Origin: Acanthaster planci
Lineage: Eukaryota > Echinodermata > Asteroidea > Valvatida > Acanthasteridae
Assembly: GCF_001949145.1 (NCBI RefSeq)
Contig: NW_019091513.1
Span: 125,623 to 189,622, forward strand
DNA length: 64,000 nucleotides
Reading direction: 5' to 3'
The notes under the pieces are model-generated. The model made no database searches. It was not told the DNA's origin and was given only the letters and a program-made list of their open reading frames with translations. Positions within the stretch are counted from its first letter, which is position 1. Every line of letters starts with the position of its first letter. This document shows, one piece after another, positions 41,872 through 53,600 of the stretch. Position numbers and translations under genes: made by a program.

Positions 41872-43202
41872 GAGTACCGGTTCTTTTCAGAACCGGACAT
41901 ACAAAAGAGATAATCCACATGGTGTCTCCGCAAACCTCCTACCTAATGTAGATCCACCATGCAAACCTCCAAGCATTATCAATTTCTGCAAAGACCTAAA
42001 CCAATATACATGTAATCACCAAAGCCAATTTCACAGTTTTTCTGTTCAAAGCAAAAGGTTCGATTTCCTCAAGATAGGTAGGACAACACATGGTAGTGAA
42101 AATCAAGCACAAAGATTTAAATGTGTTGTTTTTTCTTCATTTAATGTGAAAACTAGCGAAGCTCAGATTTTGCAAAGTTGCTGTCAGATAACTTGCCAAC
42201 AAATTAACTACTTCACCTCACAAGAAAGAGGGGTTGCTTAATTACCAACAGGTTTAAAATTAAATTGAATGTTTATCACTGGAGTTCTGGCAAAACACCC
42301 ACCAGACTCTTAAACCTTCAGTGGAAAGTCAAACTGTTAATTATGTACAAGTTTAGCTGAACATCAGGATCTTTAATGACTTAGTATGCATCATTATTCA
42401 TAATACTTGCCGGAACACTTTGCTAATGTTAACATAGCCAGAAAGATTTATGAGGGTGACACTATGGTTATTGTGACATAGAATTTCCAGTACAGCTGCC
42501 TGGTTGTTCTATGCACATAGCGAGCTGGTGTTAAAATTGCCACAAAGTTGTGTCACAGTTTCTGATGTGGACATGCCCCTCAAAGCGCAGGTACGTTTGA
42601 GTGAAAATGAATGCATGTTTGTGCATCCCCTTAACGAGCAACAGAGTAACGGGACTGTCTCAAGTAAAGTGAAATGGTCGCCACGAATAATTTGAATCAT
42701 CAAGGCAATGTAATCAAAATGACAGAAATAAGGAATCTTCACTGGACATCAACTAGGGACTATTTCACTTTCAATGAACATCTTCCAGTAACCCTTACTC
42801 TTTCTGTTGCAAGCACAGGTTTCTTGTTCAGCAGCTCTGCAAATGTGCATGCCCAATTGCATGTGCTCCATTCTTGTACCCACAAACCAGGTGTTCTGTC
42901 ACTGGCAAAAACTTGAGAACAAGTCCTTCCCCTGCTACTCAATGTTTGTACAATAATGCTTTACGAGGGTAATGTAGGTGTCGGACAATACACGACTGGT
43001 GATCATACACATGGACCGCATGTACGTGCCAGCCATGGGATAAAGCTTCCTTTAGTTTCATGGTGTGGACACATGCCCAAATGGACTAAATATAATACAT
43101 TCTACGGTTCAACCAAATGATGGCTTAGATCACCTGACATACAGAGAACTAACCCTCTCCCCCCCAAAAAAAAACACCTGCAAAATGTCTACTCTGACTT
43201 TT

Positions 43203-43261
43203 TTAACCCTAACCCTCCTCAATCCTTCACCTGTTGGAGGACTGAGGAGTGTCAGGGTTAA
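43203..43261 (+). mobile_element. 59-bp TTAA hairpin element, copy A
   Basis: Starts TTAACCCTAACCCTCCTC, ends GAGTGTCAGGGTTAA, and folds over its full length: two 27-base arms (four mismatches, mostly G:T-type) around the loop CCTGT. Length, ends and loop are shared with copies at 43702 and 44879. The TTAA at each end suggests a piggyBac-type target site. Confidence 0.7.
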
Positions 43262-43701
43262 GTAAACATTAGTATTTTGCATAAAAAGCAGAGGGTTCTT
43301 AAATAAAAGTTAACTTGCTAATCTTTCATGTACGTCCTCTTCTGTCAATTAACTATAATAGTTGATTATGCTCTGCACCAAAAATTCATGTCTTTCAGAA
43401 AACAGAAATGTCTACGTGTTCTCACATTTAAAATGCGATTACAAATTTCTGTCCATATTAGATCTAGTATATTAACGGTGAAAGGGCTATGTAAGTCGTG
43501 GATCTATTCAGCTCTATCGTGAGCCAAAAGCAAATACAAGAACATCTCCATCTTCCTTATGCAATGTAGCTTTTTACATCAACCTGAGGGTCAGCGTCAA
43601 CCTCAATTTATGTATGGTTGAGTTACCAATTATAATTATAGTGATACAATTCAGATTTTAATCTTGAAAATTTGGCCATCCATCAGTGGTGAGTTTGATC
43701 C

Positions 43702-43760
43702 TTAACCCTAACACTCCTTAATCCTTCACCTGTTGGAGGACTGAGGACTTTTAGGGTTAA
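43702..43760 (+). mobile_element. 59-bp TTAA hairpin element, copy B
   Basis: Same 59-base length and orientation as copy A, with the same CACCTGTTGGAGGACTGAGG core and TTAACCCTAAC...TTAGGGTTAA ends. Differences from copy A are scattered substitutions without indels. Confidence 0.7.
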
Positions 43761-44569
43761 ATCAGTGTTTTACAAGTTACGCGTATCAGTCGCACTAGTG
43801 TAATTGGACGGGTTAAGCACTAAGTGTTACCTCCCAATCCAGCATAATGTGTCAAAGATGGATACCACTACAACGAACAATAGGTTACAATTAAAATCCC
43901 CCCCTTGCCCTGGAAAATTATGTGTACACAATTCATGTCAAGCAACTGCAAAGCACCAGTAATTCCATGAGAATGCATTCTCAAGCATAAATACAGAACA
44001 CGGTAAACGGAATGCCACTCTATATTCAGGGTCATTGATTATGTATGAGCACTGCTGACAAGACAAACCCAGGGTGAATTAGCACATGGTCTGTTCAGTC
44101 TTAGCAAATGTTGCTAATCCAATGGGATTTTCTGAGCGCTCTCTACTTTCTTTAACAATATTACAGCCATGTCGGCAGCAGGTGCACAGAAAGCCTCAAA
44201 TAAAAAAACTGTCAGTGTTAACATGAACTGGGCAACCACCTTAAAGTCTGTATATATTGACATGGTACCCTGAAGGTTAGTTTCTTTTATGAGCCCCATT
44301 GTGTTTGCTACAGGTATCAACACTCAACTGTACTTCAGTACAGATCACGTTTTGGGTTGTATTGTCAAAATATGCACACGAGTTGAAATCTGACTTACTC
44401 CTGTTACGTTTTAGTCCTTAAAATTATGACACTGTCTGACGGACAAATCCTGATTTCCTAGGTCTTGCTGTTGATATCAGCAACACTGGTAAATTCTCAG
44501 GGTATCTTAGAGAAAAAAGGTATATTACATTTGTCGAGGGAGATGCAGAAGCGAGCACTGCAAGCAGAC

Positions 44570-44657
44570 TCTGATGCTTTCAAAGCATAATTCAGCTGGT
44601 ATCCATCAGGGAGTCTGATGCTTTCAAAGCATAATTCAGCTGGTATCCATCAGGGAA
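44570..44657 (-). repeat. 44-bp tandem duplication across the CAND1 stop codon
   Basis: The block TCTGATGCTTTCAAAGCATA...GTATCCATCAGG occurs at 44570 and 44614, period 44, with a single difference near its end (GGGAG/GGGAA). The upstream copy on the coding strand carries the last codons (LMDTS) and stop of CAND1. The downstream copy repeats them inside the 3' UTR. Confidence 0.85.
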
Positions 44658-47600
44658 TCTGCGCTGGTCAGGGAGCTGTCCTTCTGAATGCTGTCAAACA
44701 TGCTGCACATCTCAGGGTTGCAGCGGATCTGAGCCACAAACTCCGTCAGCTGAGGATTCTTGTCTGTAATGAGTGACGCATTCGATTGATAGTGGAATAC
44801 AAAAATTGCTGTTGAAAGGCAAGGCAATGTCATTCATATCCATTTCAATAATACTGATAATAAGAACAGTACAACTGATTAACCCTAACAGTCCTCAGTC
44901 CTCCAACAGGTGAAGAATTGAGGAATGTTAGGGTTAAAGTTGACTGATGGATTCAACTGTTTGTATAAGATTTCCAAAGCTAAAAGACCAATCAAACGAA
45001 GCCACGACCGAATTACAATATGGTAATAGATTGGTTTGTCTGACATGATTGGCTTGGAGGACTGGATTTGACGATTTGATTGATTGATAAATTGACAATG
45101 GATAAGCTAACAATTTCCTGATGACTGCTTTCCCTCCAGTCATAGCTTCTAACACAAAGAGACAAGGTTGCAGACATAGAAAACCCCTGATCACACTAAT
45201 AAGATGGTTAACCACTTTGTGCCGGGGTTTCTGATACTGGAGACCTTAGGTTTATATGCATAGCCGGGGGATGCCTGAAATTGGACAAAGGAGCTGGGCC
45301 TTTAAACAAAAGACCGAGCTGCTGGGAATTACCAACATTTCTTCAGTTGTCAATGGCGCAGGTAGTCCGTCATAGTTTTGAAACAGTATACCTCTATTTG
45401 TGGCATTCAGGGAAAGGGGATTACCACCAGGGACAAAAGCGCTCCAGGGATGAGCGATACAATACCGCTGCACGCTAATCTGGCCTCATTTGAAAAGATG
45501 CCAGCTGTGTACTGGACAAATTTCGGGAACAAAGGAAATTATGCAACAACACACAATCTGGGCTCTATTTACAAGGCAGTAGGCTTGGCTGAAATACTTG
45601 GGCGTCAATAGATATTGCCTGTCAGATTAGAGTAACCAACAGACAGCTATTCGTGCGGGTGTAAACATCCAGTAAATGAAGTTATGAATTTTCGACGAAT
45701 TTTGAAAACAGAAAAACTTGAAAATCCCCCGGGAACTTGTCATTCTAATTAAATTTGGCAGCATATGGTTAATCCAAAGTACTGTATATCAGGTGGAATT
45801 TATACTACAAAATGACACTAATTAAGAGTTGAACCAGAATCAGATTCTTGTAATATGAAAAGCTGTGCTGGCAAGTTGGTACAAGATCACTTTACCTAAC
45901 CTGACCTGACAGCACAAATCCTTATATTAAACCAAGTTGCCAATGTCCTAGCCTAAGATGGCCAATAACGGGGCTGAAAGATGTTCCTGAAGTATGTCTA
46001 TTCTTTACAAAGGTTTGCTCTTCTTACAGTGACCATCTTACATCTGCTTCACATTCCTACATTTGTTTCCTGCATTCTCCAATTCAAGTAACAAATTCCT
46101 CTCAAGTTACACATATGAAACTACCCAAAAACTTTCAACAGATAAAATTAGCAAACAAGAGATTAGTTGCAATTGAGCACATCAGCAAACTAGGCAGTGT
46201 GCGAGTGTCGCTTGTTGAGGTCAACTCACCGCTGTCTGGGATGCTGAGCAGGGAGGCTACAGCCCGCATGGCTGACCGCTTCAATTCATCTTGCTTCTCA
46301 AACTCCTGCTTGACCGAATTGGCCTTAACCTTGGTTGTACAGGTGTTCCTTAATGGCTCAATTAATCTGTCCAGACCTGTAAGATTGTAGGCAGAAACAA
46401 ACTCATGGGAATACCACCATAAACTACAAAAAGATAACCATCATTGGCATATTTTCTGAACTGTTGACAATTTCTTGAACAAAGGACACACCATGATTTA
46501 AAATGAGTCCATTTTGACGCTGCTTGTTACATCCAACAGTGAAGTTGAACCTGCCATTAAATGGAAACTGCACACATTCAAAAGTGAAACTCATCACCCG
46601 TTCTTTAGCTTTTCATTCAGTTTTGGATAACAGGTAAAGGTAGTTCATTTCAAAATATTGAAAATTTCAATGAAATGAGCACAAATGTAAGACCTGTGAG
46701 GCTCCTATGACAAGGACTCACACACAGAGCAGTTGCACCATGTGGTGGGACAGACCACTACCCATGGCAAGCAAGAACCAAGGATAGACCACTAATGCAC
46801 AAGTGCTGAAGTGACTGGTGAGAGCTATCCAGACATGCGACACAAGTCAACAGTTTGATCTTGGCAAATGCTGAAGGTAGTCAGTAGCAAGTTGTGCTAC
46901 TTACGTTGCAGAATCGCGGGTGGGCACAACGTTGACAGTCTCACTAACATCAAGTACGTCAACATCTGCAATGCAGAGCCAAAACAAAGTGCAACACTTA
47001 AATCAAAATGAAAGTACCTTTAAGATTCACCTCAACATTTTCAAACACAGTAAGCATTTTTTTCTGATGGTTTTAGCTCCTAAACAGAGGTACGTGATCC
47101 ACCATATATATTCGCTGCTCAGTGGGCTAATTTTCCAATACACAATCTTACTGATCTCACATTTTTGTTCTTTTATCAATGCTTCCGATAAGCAGCAAAC
47201 TGTCCCTTCTCATCAGGGGCCAATTTCATAGAGCTGCTTAAGCACAAAATTTGCTTAAGCGTGAAAAAAACTTGCTTGACAAATCAGGTTACCAGCCAAA
47301 ACTCCGCGTGATGTATATTGTTTTGGAATGGTATTCACCTGTCTTTTGGTTAACATGACAATCACATAGATTATGAGCTGGTAACCTTTGTTTTTAAGCA
47401 AGGTTTTTATGCTTAAGCAAATGTTGTGCTTGAGCAGCTCTATGAAATTGGCCCCTGCTCTTTAAGTGATTTCATGACACAATGTTACCAATTTTGCTTT
47501 TTTTAAAAAAAATGCTTCCATGCAGCTCTTCGTCATGACATGAACTGCTAACAAGTATGACACTTGCACATTAACATCATAAGTCCTGGGCCAAATTTCA

Positions 47601-50600
47601 TGGCGCTGCTTACAGCAAGTGAAAAATTGGCCCTTACCGTAGTAGAAAATTCTGTGCTTACGGCGAACGTATTTCACGGGTTAGCGAGGACCTTTGGCCT
47701 CTGCACATGCGTACATCCTGTAACTAAGGATTCTGCGCTTAAAAGGTCAGCGCAGAATTTTTCTGCTAGCATGGTTAGCGCAGAATGGGGATCGTAAGCA
47801 CGAAATTCTGCGGTAAACAGCGCCATGAAATTGGGCCCTGACCAAGCATTTTATCCTGAAAAATGAGACCGGGACTGATCCTCCTCTCACCTTGACATCA
47901 TAATGATCCTTCAAACCATCCTCTAGGTGGTTGAGGAATTCAAAGATGTCGAGTCTATCCAGACAGGAGTCTAGCAGGGTATACATGCACTCAAAGGCCG
48001 CCTGTGGAAACAAACCTCATCATACAATCATCAAGCCTCATCTCACAAAACTCTCAGTTTAATCTGTCATTAACTTTAGTATTAACACGGTGCTTGTGCC
48101 AATTTTTTGTGTTCACAAAGATTCCAGCCAATCCAAACTAGATATTGTAATTTTTTGTGAATCATTCAGAACTATGTATCTCGCCAAATTAGCCTGCCTG
48201 GTTTTGGTCACTGTCTCACATGGTCCATTACCACCATGTTAGGAAACATTTAGCAAATGAATTTCATACATGACCACTACTAAGGTTGCCATTGGCAAAC
48301 TACACGTAGGACAAACCTTTCTGATGTCCAAGCCATCATCCACTGTATGTTTGAAAGGACCCATTTCTACTTCCCGAATCAACTCTTTCTGTAAAAACAA
48401 ATCGACGGTAAAAGTTGAACTGAACACAGAAGACCATGAAAAGGAGAATGAATGCTTAGTGAATCAACCCTTTTAGTTTCTCAAGAATATTCTTATCATG
48501 ATTTCCTTCTGGTTTTGTTTCATTGACAGTTTTTGTGCTAAATCACTTGACATTACGGAGGAAAGTTAAAACAGTAGAAGCTAAAGTGTCAAATAGCCAT
48601 GACAGCACACAGATAACTGATACTTCTAATGGTCCAAAGAAGCACTCTAAATCTCATGCTTCTGCATTTGAAGGTACTGGGGCAGGGTTTCAATACATTG
48701 TGATTTGGGGTAGAATGCCGTTGCTACAGATTGCTGAAAAATAACCAGCATTCAAGGAGGCAAATTTAAAAAACGAACAGCCAACATTTGAGCTAAGTGC
48801 ACATTCGGCAGATATTTACTTTTGCAGTGCAGTACTAAATACAATTTGTTTCTTAACAAGTGCTCAAAATTATAGGCAAAGCTTGTAATTACTGCATATT
48901 AGTCCTGAAAACTTAGGCTACAAACTTCATCAAGATCATCAGTAATTCCAAAGAACCACGTTTTTCCATCTCTAGCAAGGTGCTGTTGGTGGCACTAGAG
49001 AATACTATCACCAAGGGATACAGCTTGTCGTAACAGACAGCCCATCATTCAAGGTGTTTCCTGAAGTCAATGAACGCTTCTTTTGCTCTGATTTAAGAAG
49101 CCCTCTTATCTTGGTCTGACGGCGTAAAACTCCCATAAATCCTTCTGTGCACACTATATGCTGCACACATATTGTTGCTGATGAAAACTTGATAACTTGT
49201 TTGTTTCTGAAAACAGCAGTGATGGATGGCAGCTTGTATAAAGCAATGCCTGTCCCCAGCCAATGCTGCTCATCGGACCACTACTCTGACTTCCTTTCCA
49301 CATCAGTGGAAAAACATTTCCACGCATTTTCACACCGTAAGAAAACAGATTCAACCCTTTTCACACAAGTGTGGAAATAGTTTCACACCTTGCGACATGT
49401 AAATGTTAATATGAACTAATTTTTTTGAACAACATTCCCCCTTCCCATTCACAATGTTCACTTTCAACTGCCAAGTACCATATTTCTACCCCCCTATAAC
49501 ATGCCGGTCCATCACAGGCTACATCATAGATTATACCATCGGGCACAAAGAGGTAAAGGGTGAAATGGCTTGCCAAAGGCCACATCGCCAGCAGCCAAAT
49601 TCGAACCCCTAACCCTCTGATCATGAGTCACGTGCCTCAACTACGAGGCTTTACAATGGGTGATACTACGTAGGGCATGGACTGTCAATGATAAAGTGCC
49701 ATTTGTCATGTCATGGTCTGGTGTCTTCACCCATTGGCATTGCAGTAATATGGCCGGTCCAACATCAGGAGACAGTGTCACTGATGGGCGAAGTTAATGA
49801 TAAGCCTACAGCCTGGTTAAACCTCACTTCACAACTTGTAATGAGAAGCAGGAGAGTTGATATCTTTTTCAAGTAACTACTTTCAGTATTTATTTGTGCA
49901 GTGTCAATGACTGTCCATGTATCTGTAGACAACAGACTCACCCTGACTTTAGTTTCGTTGTAGAGATTCGGCAATATCTGATCCAGCAGGTCTCGTATTA
50001 ACGATGGCTTATTGTGTGCCGCCGAGTTGAACGTGACCAGAGACACCCGGCGAACGTTCAGATCGGGATCTTCCATGGTCCTCAAGAAATCTTGGATGCA
50101 ACTCTTGAGAAGGGGGTCAATGGGCTGACTCTGCGCAAGGAAGAAAGTTCCATCGTGTGACTTACAGTCACCGTCAAGTGCCGAGGTGACAGCTCTAGTC
50201 ACTGACTGAATCTCACACGGCAGGAAAGAAGTTGGGCAAACAATGTTTGCATGCTAGGCAGTTGGGAAATAACAACCTGTAGATGTGGAGTCCCAAATGA
50301 CCTACCCATCATGTACACAGTACTTCATCTAGAAATAAATTATGTCATGGAAATAACATAGCAGGACCAATGGACCAGCAGCCAATTTCATGACACTTAT
50401 GCCACCTGCCATGCCTGCTATTATGTAAGCTGGGCTACAAATTAAGACTGATTTCATGAAACTTACGCAACAAATTATGGCGGAACTTATGCAGTCAGTT
50501 TAGGTGGCTAAAGTTGCACCAAACAAAGTGAAAATGAACGAGTTGACTAGCTTATCCTGTTTGGTCAAGCCTCATCATTGCTGAACTTAACAAAGTGTAT

Positions 50601-53600
50601 ACAAGAAACGTACAACTTTGTTGTGGAAGGTAAAGAAAAACATGTTTGGCTGTGAGAGAACTGCGAGATTTTCTGAACGGTTCCAACAAAGAAAAGACAG
50701 AAGCATTTTTAAAATGGTGGGCGGAGGTGATTCGACAGCTGTTTGATGACTGATATTATATTGGACAGAAACAGCCGTAGTCAAAGCCGTTTTAGGTCCT
50801 CATCCAAGCAATTTAATGTTATTAAAACGTGGTGGAGCTATGCAACTTGTAGTAAAATTGAACGTGAGTATATTGCGCAGCTTAAGCATAAATTTGTGGT
50901 GCGAGGCTTGGCACAGTTGGAAGTTACGCCACGTTTCATTAATTCGCCTGCAGCTCTCATACTGCTACTGTGCATTTGAGATTTATTTCATTTGCACACA
51001 TTAAACACCTTTGTATCCCAACGACTGGGCAATGCACAGCAGGTATTCTTTGGAGACATAGTCCACACCAGTTGGCTTTACAAATGCATTGTTACCGTCT
51101 CCTACCTGGTCAGATATAGTGAATTTCACAGCAGTCACCACAGTGCTCCTGGTGAATGCAGATTCTGAGGACAGACACTCCTGCAGTTGGACAAACAAAT
51201 GTTTCGACTCAACATTGGTTTGGTCTTGTTTTCTTTCAAAATTGCAACAAAATGTAAAAAAAAAACACTGTTGACAAGTCAAAAGAATTCAAAAACTGAT
51301 TCTAATAGGTGGTATGCTGTCATATTTCTGGTGAATATATAGCATTACATGAGTCGACACCACCACAATGGAATACTGTGTTTACTCTTGGTCACTTAAC
51401 CAAGGACAATGTGCTTAAATGAAGCATTTACAAAATGCCTTTGAGAGTAATAATTGCAATTGAGGGTATTAAATCCTCAAATTTTCTCTTTTTACTCCCA
51501 CTTTTGGGTAAAATATGTAATGTAAAACCACTGCTAGTTCAGAAAAAAGTTTGGATCTACAAAGACGTCAATGACTAGACATTTCATTCCAATAAAACAA
51601 GCTGGGTGAGGATGATCAGTCTCAAAATGAGTTCAGGACAGGTGAGAGTGAGTTACAAATGGACAGTGAGTACTACGTATACCTACCTTGAGTTGAGGAA
51701 GTAATGTCTGCGGATCGATGAGCGTCAGCTTACCAAGGCACTCAGCGACTACATTCCTAGTCCCTTCTTCGGAGCACTCACAATGCTTGAACAGCATGGT
51801 CCTAGAAATTCAACAATTTGGTCTTCATGTCACTGGAAGCATTTTTATGGATTAGTAAGTTCACTCTGAGTAGTGACTGCAGTTCAAATAATCATTTGCA
51901 AGTGTAAAACCAGTCGTTTACACTACAACACAAACTATGTCTTTGACTTTTTTGTTTTTGTGTTAACCAATGAATGAAACAACCAAAATGACAACATTGT
52001 CAGAGATTTGGGGATAGTTATAGGGCTTACTTGGGCCTTGCATATTGTCTTGATTGTTCTAACAAATCTTCAACCCCTTCATACTGGAAACTGGATAAAC
52101 GCAAAAAACAAATGCAAAACTATTTCTGAACTTACCAAATGCTGCCAACAAATGGTTTGAGGTGGTCCACTGCGGTAGGGGTGATGCTCTGGCATGCAAT
52201 GATCTAACAGGAACATAGAGAGATTTAACATGTGCTCCAGTGTTGTTGAGATCTCTTGAGACCATCACAAGACCCCACAAGACCAGCACAAGGNTCACAA
52301 GCTATATATTACGTGCAATAAAGCATTCCTATGTTATTGTTCACCGTTACTTGTTCCTGGCCTTGTGACTGGCCTTGTAATGGTCATCTCAACAAATTGG
52401 CACCAGTCAACAAACGACTCATTTTGCTTGATCGAATTACAACTCTTTAATTGTCTTAAAAGGTTTCGAGGTAATATCATTATTTCATTCAACAGTTTCA
52501 TTCAGAAAGTTAAATACGGCTCACTTCTAGATACCTACTTCTTGTACGACAGCCTTGTAGTGCACTCAAGTAATAAGTGACTACTATCAACGAGACAAAC
52601 ACAAGGAGGACAAAGGATTTTTGGTTCTCAATACTCAATCTTTGGTTTTAAAGAGTCAGTGCTACTGTGTATGCATAAGAGGTTTCTTATGTGTTAACCT
52701 CTTGCAGCCGGGGAACCCCGTTTCGAGCACCATGGGTTTATGCGCAGAGCCAGGGTGCCAAAAATGGGACAAAAGAGCTGGTCCGTGTGACAAAAGACCG
52801 TACTCGGAACAAAAGACCTGCTGCTGGGAACTGCCATCAGTTTACAGCTTGCATTTTTCGAAGGTGATCTGTCACTGTTTTTAAACAGTATACCGTTGTT
52901 TCGGGCATAGCGTGCGCACCCACGGATTAGCACCGCAGACAAAAGTGCTCCAGGGCCCCATTGATGAGCGACACAGCACCGCTGCATGCTAATCCAGCCG
53001 TGTTCGAAAAGATGCCACTCGCATTCACTGGGACAAAGGAAATTACGCAACACCTCACAATTCTGGGCTCTCTTTACAGGGCGGCAGGCCTGGCTGAAAT
53101 ATTCAGGAGTCAATGAAGGTTACACCTGTCAGCTTAGAGTAGCCACAAAACAGTCATTTGTGTGGGTGTAAATGTCCATTAAATGAAATGATAAATTGTT
53201 GAAGATTTTGAAAACTGGAAATATTCAAAATCACCTGTATGTGTGCACTGCATTTTTAAAAGCACCCAGCACCCTTTGGTTAATGGAGGTAATGCATTAA
53301 TGCATTCTTAGAGGGCTAGAGTTATACTCATTGGGATAGGCTCAAGGAAATCTTTCGTGCATTCATTGTAACTAAATTAAAATAACCAAAACATCCTCTG
53401 AGACACCATGAAGATGCCAGTAATGCTTAACGTCGATAACCTGACCAAATAAATGCTGAATTTCTATGGGTTCCACTCTTAATATCAGACTCTCTGTACA
53501 TACATTGTAATGCTTTAAGCCTTTGGGCCAGCATGCGTCAACCTTCCAATGTTCAACATTAGGCAGGTTCTTAGCTTACCTCTTTCAATGAGTGTAGCAA

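Larger units (their letters stand above)
40140..41950 (+). mobile_element. Degenerate Penelope-like retroelement
   Basis: Translated pieces on + match the Penelope-like reverse transcriptase order, but in shifting frames and with stops. They are RPNITKQEHSALISLR (~40207), an ADKGNATA and RSDYNKK region (~40285-40335), ASGSRYPHF (~40475), MVSFDVVSLFTNIP (40705), TTGTSMGSPISPVLADFNMEQ (~40900), RYVNDMFVIW (41015, where the catalytic YVDD would be), DSTISFVDVKVSR (41120) and VYRKPTHTDRYLHKR (41188). No GIY-YIG endonuclease is recognisable. A tail at 41830-41945 carries the hammerhead-like core and GGTTCTTTTCAGAACC. A TTAA-type MITE interrupts it at 41623-41804. It is an inactive relic. Confidence 0.8.
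41951..44635. other. Convergent intergenic region between RPLP0 and CAND1
   Basis: No gene was recognised. It holds two 59-bp TTAA hairpin elements (43203-43261 and 43702-43760) and, next to the CAND1 stop codon, a 44-bp duplication. The rest is A/T-rich single-copy-looking sequence. The CAND1 3' UTR must lie here on the minus strand; I could not choose a polyadenylation site. Confidence 0.5.

Noticed and set aside
43203-43261. Interstitial telomeric repeat (CCCTAACCCT)
   Set aside because: The telomere-like word is only the terminus of a 59-bp palindrome shared with two other copies. There is no TTAGGG array.
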